A stretch of DNA of 64,000 nt, from contig CAZCFA010000005.1 of assembly GCA_964497825.1 (NCBI GenBank), positions 5,559-69,558 on the forward strand, in the 5' to 3' direction. A program made the position numbers and the translations under genes. Under the pieces are notes generated by a model. That model did not search any database. It worked only from the letters and a program-made list of their open reading frames with translations, and was not told the origin of the DNA. Positions 1-8,265 of this stretch are shown here, one piece after another; positions within the stretch are counted from its first letter, which is position 1, and each line of letters opens with the position of its first letter. This DNA is from RHKX01 sp964497825. GTDB lineage: Bacteria > Actinomycetota > Thermoleophilia > Solirubrobacterales > 70-9.

Positions 1-229
1 TGGCGGTCTTCACCTCGAGGTCGGGATTGGCCTCGCGGAAGGGGTCGAGCATCTCGTCGGTGACCGTGTCCTGGTAGGCGAACACGGTCAGCGTGCCGCT
101 GACCGGAGCCTCGGGGTCGGCCGGGGCCGGGGCCACGTCGGAGCTGCCGCCGCCGCCACCGCAGCCGGCGGCGACGAGCGCAGCGGCGGCGAGCGCGAGG
201 GCGAGGGCGAGAAGCCGGGACGCGCTCAT
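1..229 (-). CDS. ABC transporter substrate-binding lipoprotein (partial, N-terminus only)
   Basis: Only the first 76 codons lie in the window; the rest is beyond the left edge. The protein starts with a short basic stretch, a hydrophobic Leu/Ala segment and a lipobox ending LVAAGC, followed by a Gly/Ser linker, so it is a membrane-anchored lipoprotein. The mature part begins with a strand like GTLTVFAYQDTV, typical of extracellular solute-binding proteins of the polyamine/iron type. Its ATG overlaps the TGA of the upstream ATPase gene (ATGA), which indicates translational coupling. The substrate is unknown. Permease genes would be expected beyond the edge. Confidence 0.8.
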   Translation of the reverse strand, partial: MSASRLLALALALAAAALVAAGCGGGGGSSDVAPAPADPEAPVSGTLTVFAYQDTVTDEMLDPFREANPDLEVKTA

Positions 230-1320
230 CGCATCGGCTCCGCGCCGACGACGAGGCTGTGGCGGGTCGGCCAGGTCAGCGTCACCGCGTCGCCGGGGCC
301 GATCGTCGAGGCCTCGTCGTCGTTGAGCTCGTGAACCGCGAGCCGCTCGCCGCCGGGCAGCTCGACGACGGTCTGCGAGACCGAGCCGAGGTAGACGCGC
401 TCGGCGACGACGCCGCTGACCCGCGAGCCGTTCGCGGCGGCGCCTTCGGGCGTCCCGGCGACGATCGAGATCTTCTCCGGGCGGACGCTGATCTGCAGCA
501 GGTCGCCGACCGCGCAGGGGGCGTTGACGACGACCCGGACGCCGGGATCGGGCTCCATCACCGCAAGCTCGCCCTCGCGCCGGTCGACGCAGAGCCCGAG
601 CGCGTTCGAGGTGCCGATGAAGTCGGCGACGAACGCGTTGTCGGGCTGTTCGTAGAGGGTCTTGGGATCGGCGAGCTGCTGGACCCGGCCGCCGTCCATG
701 ACCGCGATCCGGTCGGACATCGTCAGCGCCTCCTCCTGATCGTGGGTGACGTAGACGAACGTCGTCCCGGTTGTCTTCTGGATCCGCTTGAGCTCGAGCT
801 GCATCTCGCGGCGCAGCTTCAGGTCGAGCGCCCCGAGCGGCTCGTCGAGCAGCAGCGCCGCGGGCCGGTTGACGAGCGCGCGGGCGAGCGCGACGCGCTG
901 GCGCTGGCCGCCGGAGAGCTCGGCGGGACGGCGCTCGCCGAGGCCCTCGAGGCGGACCACCGCGAGCATCTCATCGATCCGGGTGCTGATCTCGGCCCGC
1001 CCGACCCGCTTCAGCTTGAGGCCGAAGCCGACGTTCTCGGCGACCGACATGTGCGGGAACAGGGCGTAGTCCTGGAAGACCATGTTGACGTTGCGATGCC
1101 GGGGCGAGACGAGCGTCACGTCCTCGCCGTCGAGCATCACGCGGCCGGTGTCGGGCTCCTCGAAGCCGGCGATCATCCGCAGCGTCGTCGTCTTGCCGCA
1201 GCCGCTCGGCCCGAGCATCGAGAAGAACTCGCCGCGGGCGATCTCGATCGATACGTCGTCGACCGCGAGCGCGGCGCCGAACCGCTTGCTGATCCGCTCG
1301 AGGCTGATCATCGCGTCCAT
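226..1320 (-). CDS. ABC transporter ATP-binding protein, PotA-like (polyamine/AEP/iron type)
   Basis: This 364-residue ATPase should power import through the adjacent lipoprotein-dependent transporter at the inner face of the membrane. Visible motifs in order are Walker A (GPSGCGKTTT), the signature LSGGQRQRVALARAL, Walker B with LLLDEPLGALD, and the H-loop YVTHDQEEAL. A roughly 120-residue C-terminal TOBE-like beta domain follows, which places it in the PotA/CUT2/MalK-like group. Length is normal for that group. Its start ATG shares one base with the stop of the glycerate kinase gene. The family includes importers for spermidine, 2-aminoethylphosphonate and ferric iron, so the substrate cannot be named from sequence alone. 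Confidence 0.9.
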   Translation of the reverse strand: MDAMISLERISKRFGAALAVDDVSIEIARGEFFSMLGPSGCGKTTTLRMIAGFEEPDTGRVMLDGEDVTLVSPRHRNVNMVFQDYALFPHMSVAENVGFGLKLKRVGRAEISTRIDEMLAVVRLEGLGERRPAELSGGQRQRVALARALVNRPAALLLDEPLGALDLKLRREMQLELKRIQKTTGTTFVYVTHDQEEALTMSDRIAVMDGGRVQQLADPKTLYEQPDNAFVADFIGTSNALGLCVDRREGELAVMEPDPGVRVVVNAPCAVGDLLQISVRPEKISIVAGTPEGAAANGSRVSGVVAERVYLGSVSQTVVELPGGERLAVHELNDDEASTIGPGDAVTLTWPTRHSLVVGAEPMR

Positions 1321-2741
1321 CAGGTCGTCCCCCGCTCGGCGATCGCGATCACGAACAGGTCGTTGACGTTGGTGTGGGTCGGGCCGGTGAGGATGCCGTC
1401 GCCGAGCGCCGCTGCCGCCTCGCCGCTGCGATGGCCGGCGAGCGCCCGGCGCAGGTCGACGCCGGCGGCCCGGGCCCGGGCCATCGTGTCGCCATCGCAG
1501 ATCGCGCCGGCGAGCGCGGAGCCGCCGTCGGAGCCGTCGGTGTCGAGGAAGACGGCGGCGATCGGCAGCCCCTCGATCGGCCCGGCCGCGGCCAGCGCCG
1601 CCTCCTCGTTCGGGCCGCCGCGCCCGAACTCGTCGCCGGGTCCGAGCCGCACGGTCGCCTCGCCGCCGCAGCCGATCAGCACCGCGGGTGCCGGGAACGG
1701 CCGGCCGCGGACGACGCTCTCGGCGGCGAGGCCGGCGAGGATCCGGCCGATCGAAGCCGCCTCGTCCTCGAGGCTGGTCGAGATCACGACCGGCTTCGCG
1801 CCGGCGCGCTCAGCCTCCGCCGCCATCACCTCGCAGGCGGTCTCGCCGGTCACCAGCAGGGTCGAGTGGATCTCGATCGCGCCGAGGTCGGCGGGCGCCA
1901 GCCGCGGGTCGGAGAGGTGGGCGCGGACGCTCTCGGGGACGAGGTCCCAGAGCCCATGTCCGCGAAGGACCGCGATCGCATCGGCCGGGGTCGAGCGGTT
2001 CGGGACGCTGGGATCGGTGATCGCATCGAGCGCGTCGCCGGCGACGTCGGAGACGGTCAGGTTGATCAGCCGCGCCGGCGCGGCAGCGAGGGCGAGCCGG
2101 CCGCCCTTGAGGTCGGAGACCTGCTTGCGGACCGTGTTGACCTCGGAGATCGGCATGCCGGCGGCGAGCAGCAGCCGGTGCAGCTCGCGCTTGTCCTCGC
2201 CGCTGACCCCGTCCGGCGGCAGGCTGGCGAGGGCCGAGCTGCCGCCGGTGAAACAGGCGATCGCAAGGTCGCGCTCGCCGAGCGAGCCGGCCCGCTCGAG
2301 CAGCCGCCGTGCGGCGGCGAAGCTGCGCTCGTCGGGCAGCGGGTGCGACGCCTCGAGCAGCTCGATCCGCTCCAGCGCCTGGGCGGCGTCGTCGTCGCGG
2401 ACGACGATCGTGCCGCCGTCGAGGCGGTCGCCGAGGATCCGCTCGAGCGCCCAGGCGATCTTCAGGCTCGCCTTGCCGGCGCCGAGCACGACGACGCGGC
2501 CGTCGGGGTCGATCCGGTGGACGCGACCGTCGACGACCAGCTCGTCGCCGCGGAGCTCGACCAGGCGCTCGACCGCGAGCGCCGGGTCGCAGGCGGCGAG
2601 CCCGGCGCCGGCGACCCGCAGCGCCAGCGTCCGGCCGTCGCGCTGGCCGTGCTCGAGCAGCGCCTCGGCGTTGCCGATCGACGCCGGGCGCTCGGCCTCC
2701 CCCGCCGCTCCGTCGCGCTCGATCGGGAGGGCGGGGTCCAT
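1320..2741 (-). CDS. Glycerate 2-kinase (GCK/MOFRL family)
   Basis: A protein of 473 residues in the glycerate kinase GckA/TtuD family, which phosphorylates D-glycerate to 2-phosphoglycerate. Family signatures are present: an N-terminal nucleotide-type segment VVVLGAGKASLKIAWALE, the GGSSALASLP loop, GGEATVRLGPG, DTDGSDGG, and the C-terminal TGPTHTNVNDL (MOFRL domain). The start at 2741 is an ATG two bases after the stop of the enolase-like gene; the same frame is open further upstream but runs inside that gene. Its product would be the normal enolase substrate, so the adjacency is chemically meaningful, although the neighbouring enolase-like protein has changed active-site residues. Confidence 0.88.
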   Translation of the reverse strand: MDPALPIERDGAAGEAERPASIGNAEALLEHGQRDGRTLALRVAGAGLAACDPALAVERLVELRGDELVVDGRVHRIDPDGRVVVLGAGKASLKIAWALERILGDRLDGGTIVVRDDDAAQALERIELLEASHPLPDERSFAAARRLLERAGSLGERDLAIACFTGGSSALASLPPDGVSGEDKRELHRLLLAAGMPISEVNTVRKQVSDLKGGRLALAAAPARLINLTVSDVAGDALDAITDPSVPNRSTPADAIAVLRGHGLWDLVPESVRAHLSDPRLAPADLGAIEIHSTLLVTGETACEVMAAEAERAGAKPVVISTSLEDEAASIGRILAGLAAESVVRGRPFPAPAVLIGCGGEATVRLGPGDEFGRGGPNEEAALAAAGPIEGLPIAAVFLDTDGSDGGSALAGAICDGDTMARARAAGVDLRRALAGHRSGEAAAALGDGILTGPTHTNVNDLFVIAIAERGTT

Positions 2742-2743
2742 CG

Positions 2744-4018
2744 TCAGGCGGCGACCGGCGCGGCGAAGACGTCGCCGGGATAGGTGGCGGTCGCGCCGAG
2801 CTGCTCGCCGATGTCGATCAGCCGGTTGTACTTCGCGGTGCGCTCGCCGCGCACCGGGGCGCCGGTCTTGATCTGGCCCGCGTTCAGGGCCACCGCGAGG
2901 TCGGCGATGATCGGGTCCTCGGTCTCGCCCGAGCGCTCGGAGACGACGACGCTGTAGCCGCCGCGGTGGGCGATCTCGGCCGCGTCGAGCGCCTCGCTCA
3001 GGGTGCCGATCTGGTTCACCTTCCACAGCAGCGAGTTCGCCGCGCCGGCCTCGAGGCCGCGGGCGAGCCGCTCCGGGTTGGTGACGAACAGGTCGTCGCC
3101 GACGATCTGGATGCCCGAGACCCGGGTCAGCTCGGCGAAGCCCTCGTAGTCCTCCTCGTCGAGCGGGTCCTCGATCGTGACGACGTCGAAGGCGGCGATC
3201 AGCTCCTGGTAGAGCTCGATCATGCCGGCGGTGTCGCGGCGCTCGCCGGCGATCTCGTAGACGCCGTCGGCGTGGTAGTGGGTCGCCGCCGCATCGAGGC
3301 CGTAGCGGAAGCGGCCGCTGTGGCCGGCGTCGGAGACCGCCTCGTGCAGCAGCCCGAGCGCCTCGTGCGGGCTCGAGATAGCCGGCGCGTAGCCGCCCTC
3401 GTCGCCGGTGTTGAGCGCGCTCTTGCCGTAGCGCTCGAGCAGGATCTCGGCCAGCGCCAGGTTGACCTCGGTCGAGATCTGCAGCGCCTCGAGGATCGAG
3501 TCGGCGCCGACCGGGATCACGATGAACTCCTGGAAGTCGAGATCGTTGGAGGCGTGCTTGCCGCCGTTGATCAGGTTGACCAGCGGCACCGGCAGCACGT
3601 GGCCGTTGCCGTTCAGGTGGCGATACAGCGGCAGCCCGGCGGCGGCGGCGGTCGCCCGCGCGGCGGCGAGCGAGACGCCGAGCAGCGCGTTGGCGCCGAG
3701 CCGGCCCTTGTTCGGGGTGCCGTCGATCGCAACCAGCGCCGCGTCGAGGGCGCGCTGCGATCCGGCGTCGAAGCCGGCGAGCTCGCCGGCGAGCTCGCCG
3801 TTGACGGCCTCGACCGCGCCGCGGACGCCGAAGCCGCCGAAGCGCTCGCCGCCGTCGCGGCGCTCGACCGCCTCGTTCGATCCGGTCGAGCGGCCCGAGG
3901 GCACGTCGGCCCGCCCGCGGGCGCCGCAGGCGAGCTCAACGTCGGCCTGCATCGTCGGCAGGCCGCGGCAGTCGAGGACCTCGCGGGCCCTCATCGAAGC
4001 AATCTCCAAACCGCTCAA
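2744..4018 (-). CDS. Enolase paralogue with altered active-site residues
   Basis: A 424-residue member of the enolase superfamily proper. Most catalytic and metal residues of phosphopyruvate hydratase are kept: E164, E207 (GDEGGYAP), D242, E283 (IEDP), D308 (GDDLFVTNP), K333 (WKVNQIGT), K384 (QIKTG) and H155. Two otherwise near-invariant positions differ. The SHRSGETED motif reads SERSGETED (E361 replaces the substrate-binding histidine, yeast H373), and the mobile loop SGAST reads SGRST (R43). The start is a TTG preceded by a strong AAGGAGGTGA at a good spacing, overlapping the GntR stop. The altered pocket suggests a different or modified substrate from 2-phosphoglycerate, or a weak enolase. 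It sits in a GntR-controlled catabolic operon, not in a glycolytic cluster. Confidence 0.88.
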   Translation of the reverse strand: MSGLEIASMRAREVLDCRGLPTMQADVELACGARGRADVPSGRSTGSNEAVERRDGGERFGGFGVRGAVEAVNGELAGELAGFDAGSQRALDAALVAIDGTPNKGRLGANALLGVSLAAARATAAAAGLPLYRHLNGNGHVLPVPLVNLINGGKHASNDLDFQEFIVIPVGADSILEALQISTEVNLALAEILLERYGKSALNTGDEGGYAPAISSPHEALGLLHEAVSDAGHSGRFRYGLDAAATHYHADGVYEIAGERRDTAGMIELYQELIAAFDVVTIEDPLDEEDYEGFAELTRVSGIQIVGDDLFVTNPERLARGLEAGAANSLLWKVNQIGTLSEALDAAEIAHRGGYSVVVSERSGETEDPIIADLAVALNAGQIKTGAPVRGERTAKYNRLIDIGEQLGATATYPGDVFAAPVAA

Positions 4019-4719
4019 GCGGTCACCTCCTTGCGCGCGTTCAGCGCCTTCGTCAGGTTCTCGGTCGCCTCGTCGAGGTGCGCCCGGAAGCGCTCCCCGG
4101 CGAGCTTCAGGTCGCCGCCGAGCAGCGGCTCGAGCAGGTCGCGATGCTCCTGGGCGACCTCGTCGGGATGGTGGTAGTGGGGACGCAGCTGGGCCATGCA
4201 GAGCAGGATCTCCGCCTGCACGGCGGCGTAGGCGCGGTCCATGCGCTCGCTGCCGGCGGCGTCGATGATCGCGCGGTGGAAGCTCATGTCGGCATCGACG
4301 ATGCTGCGCCAGGAGGCCGAGTCGCCGAACTGGTTGAGCCGCTCGACCGCCGCCGCGGCGCCCTGGATCTCGGCCCCCGAGGTGATCGCCAGGCGCACCG
4401 CCTCGAGCTCGAGCGCGGCCCGGATCCGGAAGATGTCGGCGATGTCGTCGGCGTCGAGGACGGCGAGCTGCACGCCGCGGTTCGGCGAGCGCCGCAACAG
4501 CCCCTCGCCGATCAGGATCTGGGTCGCGGCGCGGAACGTGTGGCGGGCGATCCCGAGCCGGCGCGAGAAGTCGGTCTCGCGCAGCCGCTGGCCCGGCTCG
4601 AGGACGCCGTCGAGGATCATCTGCCGCAGCGCGTCCGCCGCCGCGTCGACGACCGACACCGTCCGCAGCTGGATCTCGTCGCCGGCCGGCGCCTCGTCCG
4701 CATTCCCCGTAGCTTTCAA
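4015..4719 (-). CDS. GntR-family (FCD/FadR subfamily) transcriptional regulator
   Basis: A repressor-type protein of 234 residues. The N-terminal winged helix contains ALRQMILDGVLEPGQRLRET and EGLLRRSPNRGVQL; the C-terminal all-helical FCD domain has the metal/ligand-binding acidic and histidine residues (DADMSFHRAI, QEHRDLLEPLLGGD, RFRAHLDEA). The start chosen is TTG at 4719, six bases after GAGGGG. An ATG at 4767 is also in frame but would run the coding region across the palindromic operator. It is the first gene of the minus-strand operon and divergent from the aminotransferase, so it probably regulates both directions and itself. The inducer is unknown, probably a small organic acid as in this subfamily. 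Confidence 0.88.
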   Translation of the reverse strand: MKATGNADEAPAGDEIQLRTVSVVDAAADALRQMILDGVLEPGQRLRETDFSRRLGIARHTFRAATQILIGEGLLRRSPNRGVQLAVLDADDIADIFRIRAALELEAVRLAITSGAEIQGAAAAVERLNQFGDSASWRSIVDADMSFHRAIIDAAGSERMDRAYAAVQAEILLCMAQLRPHYHHPDEVAQEHRDLLEPLLGGDLKLAGERFRAHLDEATENLTKALNARKEVTA

Positions 4720-4738
4720 CTCAATCCCCTCAGTGGTA

Positions 4739-4753
4739 AATTGTTCCACAATT
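4739..4753. promoter_or_regulatory. Palindromic operator between GntR operon and aminotransferase gene
   Basis: AATTGT-TCC-ACAATT is a perfect inverted repeat in an AT-rich island between the divergent genes. The core TTGT-N3-ACAA resembles sites of FadR-type GntR proteins. A near-identical copy lies upstream of the PhoX-like gene at 6291. This is therefore the probable binding site of the adjacent GntR regulator. Confidence 0.7.
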
Positions 4754-4796
4754 CGACCATAGCACAAGTTTCAGCGTACAGCGGAAGGAGCGATCG

Positions 4797-6182
4797 ATGA
4801 GCATCGATCCCGGTCTGGTCAAGTCCCTGCACGAACGCGAGCAGCGCCTGTTCGAAGAGCTGCACCCGCGCTCGGCCGAGCTCAGCGCCGGCGCCGAGGC
4901 CGACCTGCTCTCGAGCGTGCCGATGAACTGGATGACCCGCTGGCCCGGTCGCTTCCCGATCTACTTCAGCTCCGCCGCGGGGGCCGAGGTCAGCGACGTC
5001 GACGGGATCAGCTACGTCGATCTCTGCCTCGGCGACACCGGCGCGATGTGCGGCCACTCGCCGGCGCCGGCGGTGGCGGCGATCAGGGCCCAGGCCGAGC
5101 GTGGGATCACGACGATGCTGCCGAGCGAGGACGCGGGCGCGGTCGGGGCGCTGATGGGCGAGCGCTTCGGCCTCAACCACTGGCAGTTCACGGTCTCGGC
5201 GACCGACGCCAACCGCTTCGTCGTCCGCCTCTGCCGCCAGGTCACCGAGCGGCCGAAGATCCTCGTCTTCAACCACTGCTATCACGGCAGCGTCGATGAG
5301 ACGGTGGTCACGCGCGCCGACGACGGCGCGGCGGTCCCCCGCTACGGCAGCGTCGGGCCGCCGGTCGATCCGGCGCTGACGACGCGCGTCGTCGAGTTCA
5401 ACGACGTCGCCGGCCTCGAGCGCGAGCTCGGCAACGGCGACGTCGCCTGCGTGCTCGCCGAGCCGGCGCTGACCAACATCGGCATCGTCCTGCCCGAGCC
5501 CGGCTTCCACGACGAGCTGCGCCGGATCTGCACCGAGACCGGCACGCTGCTGGTGATCGACGAGACCCACACGCTGAGCTGCGGGCCCGGCGGCTACACG
5601 GCCGCGCACGGGCTCGAGCCCGACGCGATGACGATGGGAAAGCCGATCGCCGGCGGGATCCCGACCGGCGCCTACGGGCTCAGCGACGAGCTCGCCGCCC
5701 GGGTCCTGAAGCGCACCGCCTGGGACGCCGCCGACGTCGGCGGCGTCGGCGGCACGCTGGCCGGCAACGCGCTGCAGCTCGCCGCCGTCCGTGCGACGCT
5801 CGGCGAGGTCCTCACCGCCGAGGCCTACGAGCGGATGATCGCTCTGGCCGAGCGCTACGAGACCGGCGTCAACGAGGCGATCGCGCGCCACGATCTCGGC
5901 TGGAGCGCGATCCGGCTCGGCTGCCGGGTCGAGTACATGTTCGCTCCCGAGCCGCCGCGCGACGGCGGCGCCGCGGCGGCGGTGATCGGCGGCCCGCTCG
6001 ACGAGCTGATGCACCTCTACATGCTCAACCGCGGAATCCTGTTCACCCCGTTTCACATGATGGCGCTGATGTCGCCGGCGACGACGACCGAGCACGTCGA
6101 CCGCCACACCGCCGCCTTCGACGCGATCGCCTCCGAGCTCGCCGGCAGCCGCGCCGACGCGGTCGCCGAACCGGCGCCCTAG
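4797..6182 (+). CDS. Class III PLP-dependent aminotransferase (glutamate-1-semialdehyde aminomutase-like)
   Basis: A 461-residue fold-type I PLP enzyme. The predicted Schiff-base lysine is K282 in MTMGKPIAGGIPTGA, and the cofactor aspartate is in IDETHT (D255). The cofactor-phosphate region YHGSVDE and the motif SATDANR, typical of one uncharacterised branch, are also visible. It would transfer an amino group to or from a small keto acid or aldehyde in the cytoplasm. The ATG is preceded by GGAAGGAG six bases upstream. It is divergent from the GntR-enolase-like-kinase-ABC operon with the palindromic operator between them, so it probably belongs to the same catabolic pathway. The exact donor and acceptor cannot be told; hemL itself is unlikely in this setting. 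Confidence 0.85.
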   Translation: MSIDPGLVKSLHEREQRLFEELHPRSAELSAGAEADLLSSVPMNWMTRWPGRFPIYFSSAAGAEVSDVDGISYVDLCLGDTGAMCGHSPAPAVAAIRAQAERGITTMLPSEDAGAVGALMGERFGLNHWQFTVSATDANRFVVRLCRQVTERPKILVFNHCYHGSVDETVVTRADDGAAVPRYGSVGPPVDPALTTRVVEFNDVAGLERELGNGDVACVLAEPALTNIGIVLPEPGFHDELRRICTETGTLLVIDETHTLSCGPGGYTAAHGLEPDAMTMGKPIAGGIPTGAYGLSDELAARVLKRTAWDAADVGGVGGTLAGNALQLAAVRATLGEVLTAEAYERMIALAERYETGVNEAIARHDLGWSAIRLGCRVEYMFAPEPPRDGGAAAAVIGGPLDELMHLYMLNRGILFTPFHMMALMSPATTTEHVDRHTAAFDAIASELAGSRADAVAEPAP

Positions 6183-6290
6183 CAACGGGGGCATTCTCCG
6201 GGCGCGCCCGCGCCGCCGGCCCCCGCCCGCGCCGCCGGCCGGCGCCCGCGGCCGGGCGGCTGCCCGAGCGACTCAAGGCCTTTCAGTTGG

Positions 6291-6323
6291 ATTGTTGAAC
6301 AATTCCTCTGAATCAGCTATCGT
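6291..6323 (+). promoter_or_regulatory. Promoter with overlapping GntR-type operator upstream of the PhoX-like gene
   Basis: ATTGTT-G-AACAAT (6291-6303) is a perfect palindrome sharing the pattern ATTGTTNNACAATTC with the operator at 4740. It overlaps a sigma70-like -35 element TTGAAC (6295-6300), which stands 17 bases from a -10-like TATCGT (6318-6323). A bound repressor would block the -35 region. The upstream part of this spacer (6183-6260) is GC-rich low-complexity sequence able to form hairpins and may terminate the aminotransferase transcript. Confidence 0.6.
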
Positions 6324-6396
6324 GCTCGCACCCGCTTCCGCTCGCGACCGTTCCGCGGGCTGAGAGCGGACCCAGCGACCAGGAGGAGAGAAGGCA

Positions 6397-7821
6397 ATGG
6401 CCCACACGAGGAACCTCGACGGACCGATCCCCGAGGGCGAATCGGGGATGACCCGGCGCGAGACGCTCGCCAACGGAGCAAAGCTCGTGATCGGCGCCGG
6501 CATCGGCGCCCAGATCATGGCCGCGACCGGAGCCGACACCGCGGTCGCCAGGCAGGTCCGGCACGTCGCCGCCCGCGCCGCCAACAAGCCCGGCTACGGT
6601 CCCCTGGTCAAGACCGGCCCGATGAAGCTCCCGGCCGGATTCACGGTGATCCCGTTCGGCGCCGCCGACAAGACGCGGATGAGCGACGGGCTGCGGACGC
6701 CGAACGCCGCTGACGGGATGACCGTCTTCAAGGCCAAGCAGGGGCGGCTGACGGTGATCCGCAACCAGGAGCTCGCCGGCCTCGGCCACTCGATCGGCAA
6801 GGAGAACGCCTACGACCGCAACGCCAAGGGCGGCGTCACCAGATGGCTGTTCGATCCCGGCACGGGCCAGGTCGTCGCCAGCTCGCTGGTCCTCAACGGC
6901 ACCGACAACAACTGCAACGGCGGCCGCACCCCCTGGGGGAGCTGGCTGACCTGCGAGGAGTCGACGGTCGGCAAGTACAAGGGCTACGAGAAGGAGCACG
7001 GCTACGTCTTCGAGGTCCCCGGCGACGCGACGCGCCCGGTCGATCCGAAGCCGATCAAGGCGATGGGCCGGTTCCTGCACGAGGCCTGCGCGATCGACCC
7101 GAAGACGGGGATCGTCTACATGACCGAGGACAACGGCCCCGACGGCTTCTACCGGTACCTGCCGCACAACCGGCGGCGGCTGCATCGCGGCGGCAAGCTG
7201 CAGATGCTCTGCGTCCACGGCCGCTCCAAGTACAACACGGTCAAGGGCCAGAAGGTCGGCAAGAAGCTGCGCTGCGAGTGGGTGACGATCGACGATCCCG
7301 ATCCCGAGAACGCCGAGCGCCACCCGGACAGCGTCTACCGTCAGGGTCGCGCCAAGGGCGCGGCCCGGTTCATGGGCCTCGAGGGCGCGATCTTCGCCCA
7401 GGGCAGCGTCTGGTTCACCGCCAGCGAGGCGGGCGACATCCTCGCCGGCCAGGTCTGGAGGTACACGCCGTCGAAGAACCTCAAGCACGGCACGCTCGAG
7501 CTGATGTTCGAGTCGACCGACCGCAAGGTGCTGGACGAGCCCGACGCGATCTGCGTCAGCCCGCGCGGCGGGGTCGTCCTCTGCGAGGACGGCGACGGCG
7601 AGGACGGCGGCACGAACTTCCTGCGGGTGCTGACCCCCGCCGGGAAGATCGAGACGTTCGCCCGCAACACGACGCCGATCGCGATCGGCAAGGGTGAGAA
7701 GGGCGTCACCGAGTGGGCCGGCGCGACCTACAGCCCCGACGGCAAGTGGCTGTTCGTCAACCTCTACCACCCGGGGCTCAGCTACGCGATCACCGGTCCC
7801 TGGGAGAAGGGCTGGCTTTGA
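6397..7821 (+). CDS. PhoX/DUF839-family secreted phosphatase-like protein
   Basis: A 474-residue beta-propeller protein of the PhoX (DUF839) family. Members are Tat-exported, Ca/Fe-dependent phosphatases that release phosphate from organic monoesters. The N-terminus has a twin-arginine-like MTRRETLANGAK followed by a hydrophobic stretch. Family motifs include RNQELAGLG, the block TPWGSWLTCEES, MTEDNGPDGFYRY and the late ATYSPDGKWLFVNLY. A GGAG ribosome site precedes the ATG. The promoter carries a copy of the GntR operator, so it seems tied to the catabolic locus and not to a PHO box. Whether it hydrolyses phosphate esters or phosphodiesters is not visible. Confidence 0.82.
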   Translation: MAHTRNLDGPIPEGESGMTRRETLANGAKLVIGAGIGAQIMAATGADTAVARQVRHVAARAANKPGYGPLVKTGPMKLPAGFTVIPFGAADKTRMSDGLRTPNAADGMTVFKAKQGRLTVIRNQELAGLGHSIGKENAYDRNAKGGVTRWLFDPGTGQVVASSLVLNGTDNNCNGGRTPWGSWLTCEESTVGKYKGYEKEHGYVFEVPGDATRPVDPKPIKAMGRFLHEACAIDPKTGIVYMTEDNGPDGFYRYLPHNRRRLHRGGKLQMLCVHGRSKYNTVKGQKVGKKLRCEWVTIDDPDPENAERHPDSVYRQGRAKGAARFMGLEGAIFAQGSVWFTASEAGDILAGQVWRYTPSKNLKHGTLELMFESTDRKVLDEPDAICVSPRGGVVLCEDGDGEDGGTNFLRVLTPAGKIETFARNTTPIAIGKGEKGVTEWAGATYSPDGKWLFVNLYHPGLSYAITGPWEKGWL

Positions 7822-8177
7822 GCCGGTCGATCGTCGTCTCCTCCCCGCTCGCGGTCGAGCTGGCGGAGGAGGCGCTCGATCCGGCCGACGTGCTCGGCGG
7901 CGACCCGGTGACGGCGGCGGCTGAGCTCGCCGCCGCGCCGCTGCCGGGCGGCGGCACGCTCAGCACCGGCGTCTGGCGCTGCACGCGCGGGCGGGTCCGC
8001 GACGTCGAGGCCGACGAGACCTTCGTCGTCCTCTCCGGCCGGGCGACGATCCTCCACGACGGCACCAGCCACGAGGTCGGCCCCGGCGACGTCTGCGTGC
8101 TGCCCGCCGGCGCCGCGACCGAGTGGACGATCCACGAGGACCTGACGAAGGTGTTCGTGATCGCCGAGCCGGCCTGA
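7818..8177 (+). CDS. Small cupin-domain protein (DUF861/EutQ-like)
   Basis: A single-cupin protein of 119 residues beginning with TTG at 7818, which overlaps the TGA of the PhoX-like gene (TTGA). A GGGAGAAGG ribosome site lies within the end of that gene. The cupin barrel is visible in the region ADETFVVLSGRATI, followed by DGTSHEVGPGDVCVLPAG and EWTIHEDLTKVFVI, as in the DUF861 family. The overlap implies translational coupling with the phosphatase. Such cupins are often sugar, ureide or amine-binding or isomerising enzymes; the role here is unknown. Confidence 0.8.
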   Translation: MSRSIVVSSPLAVELAEEALDPADVLGGDPVTAAAELAAAPLPGGGTLSTGVWRCTRGRVRDVEADETFVVLSGRATILHDGTSHEVGPGDVCVLPAGAATEWTIHEDLTKVFVIAEPA

Positions 8178-8265
8178 CCGGGAGCGCGGCGAGCGGGCCT
8201 GCGGGTCCGCCTCCGCCGCCGCACGCGGCGGCGAGCGGGCCCGGGGGTCGCCTCCGCAGCCGAAC

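Noticed and set aside
259..2871. An 870-codon plus-strand frame over the ABC ATPase and glycerate kinase
   Set aside because: Antisense to genes with intact motifs on the minus strand, with no recognisable domain.
4716..6194. A minus-strand open frame over the aminotransferase
   Set aside because: The plus-strand aminotransferase has its ribosome site, PLP lysine and family motifs; the other frame has none.
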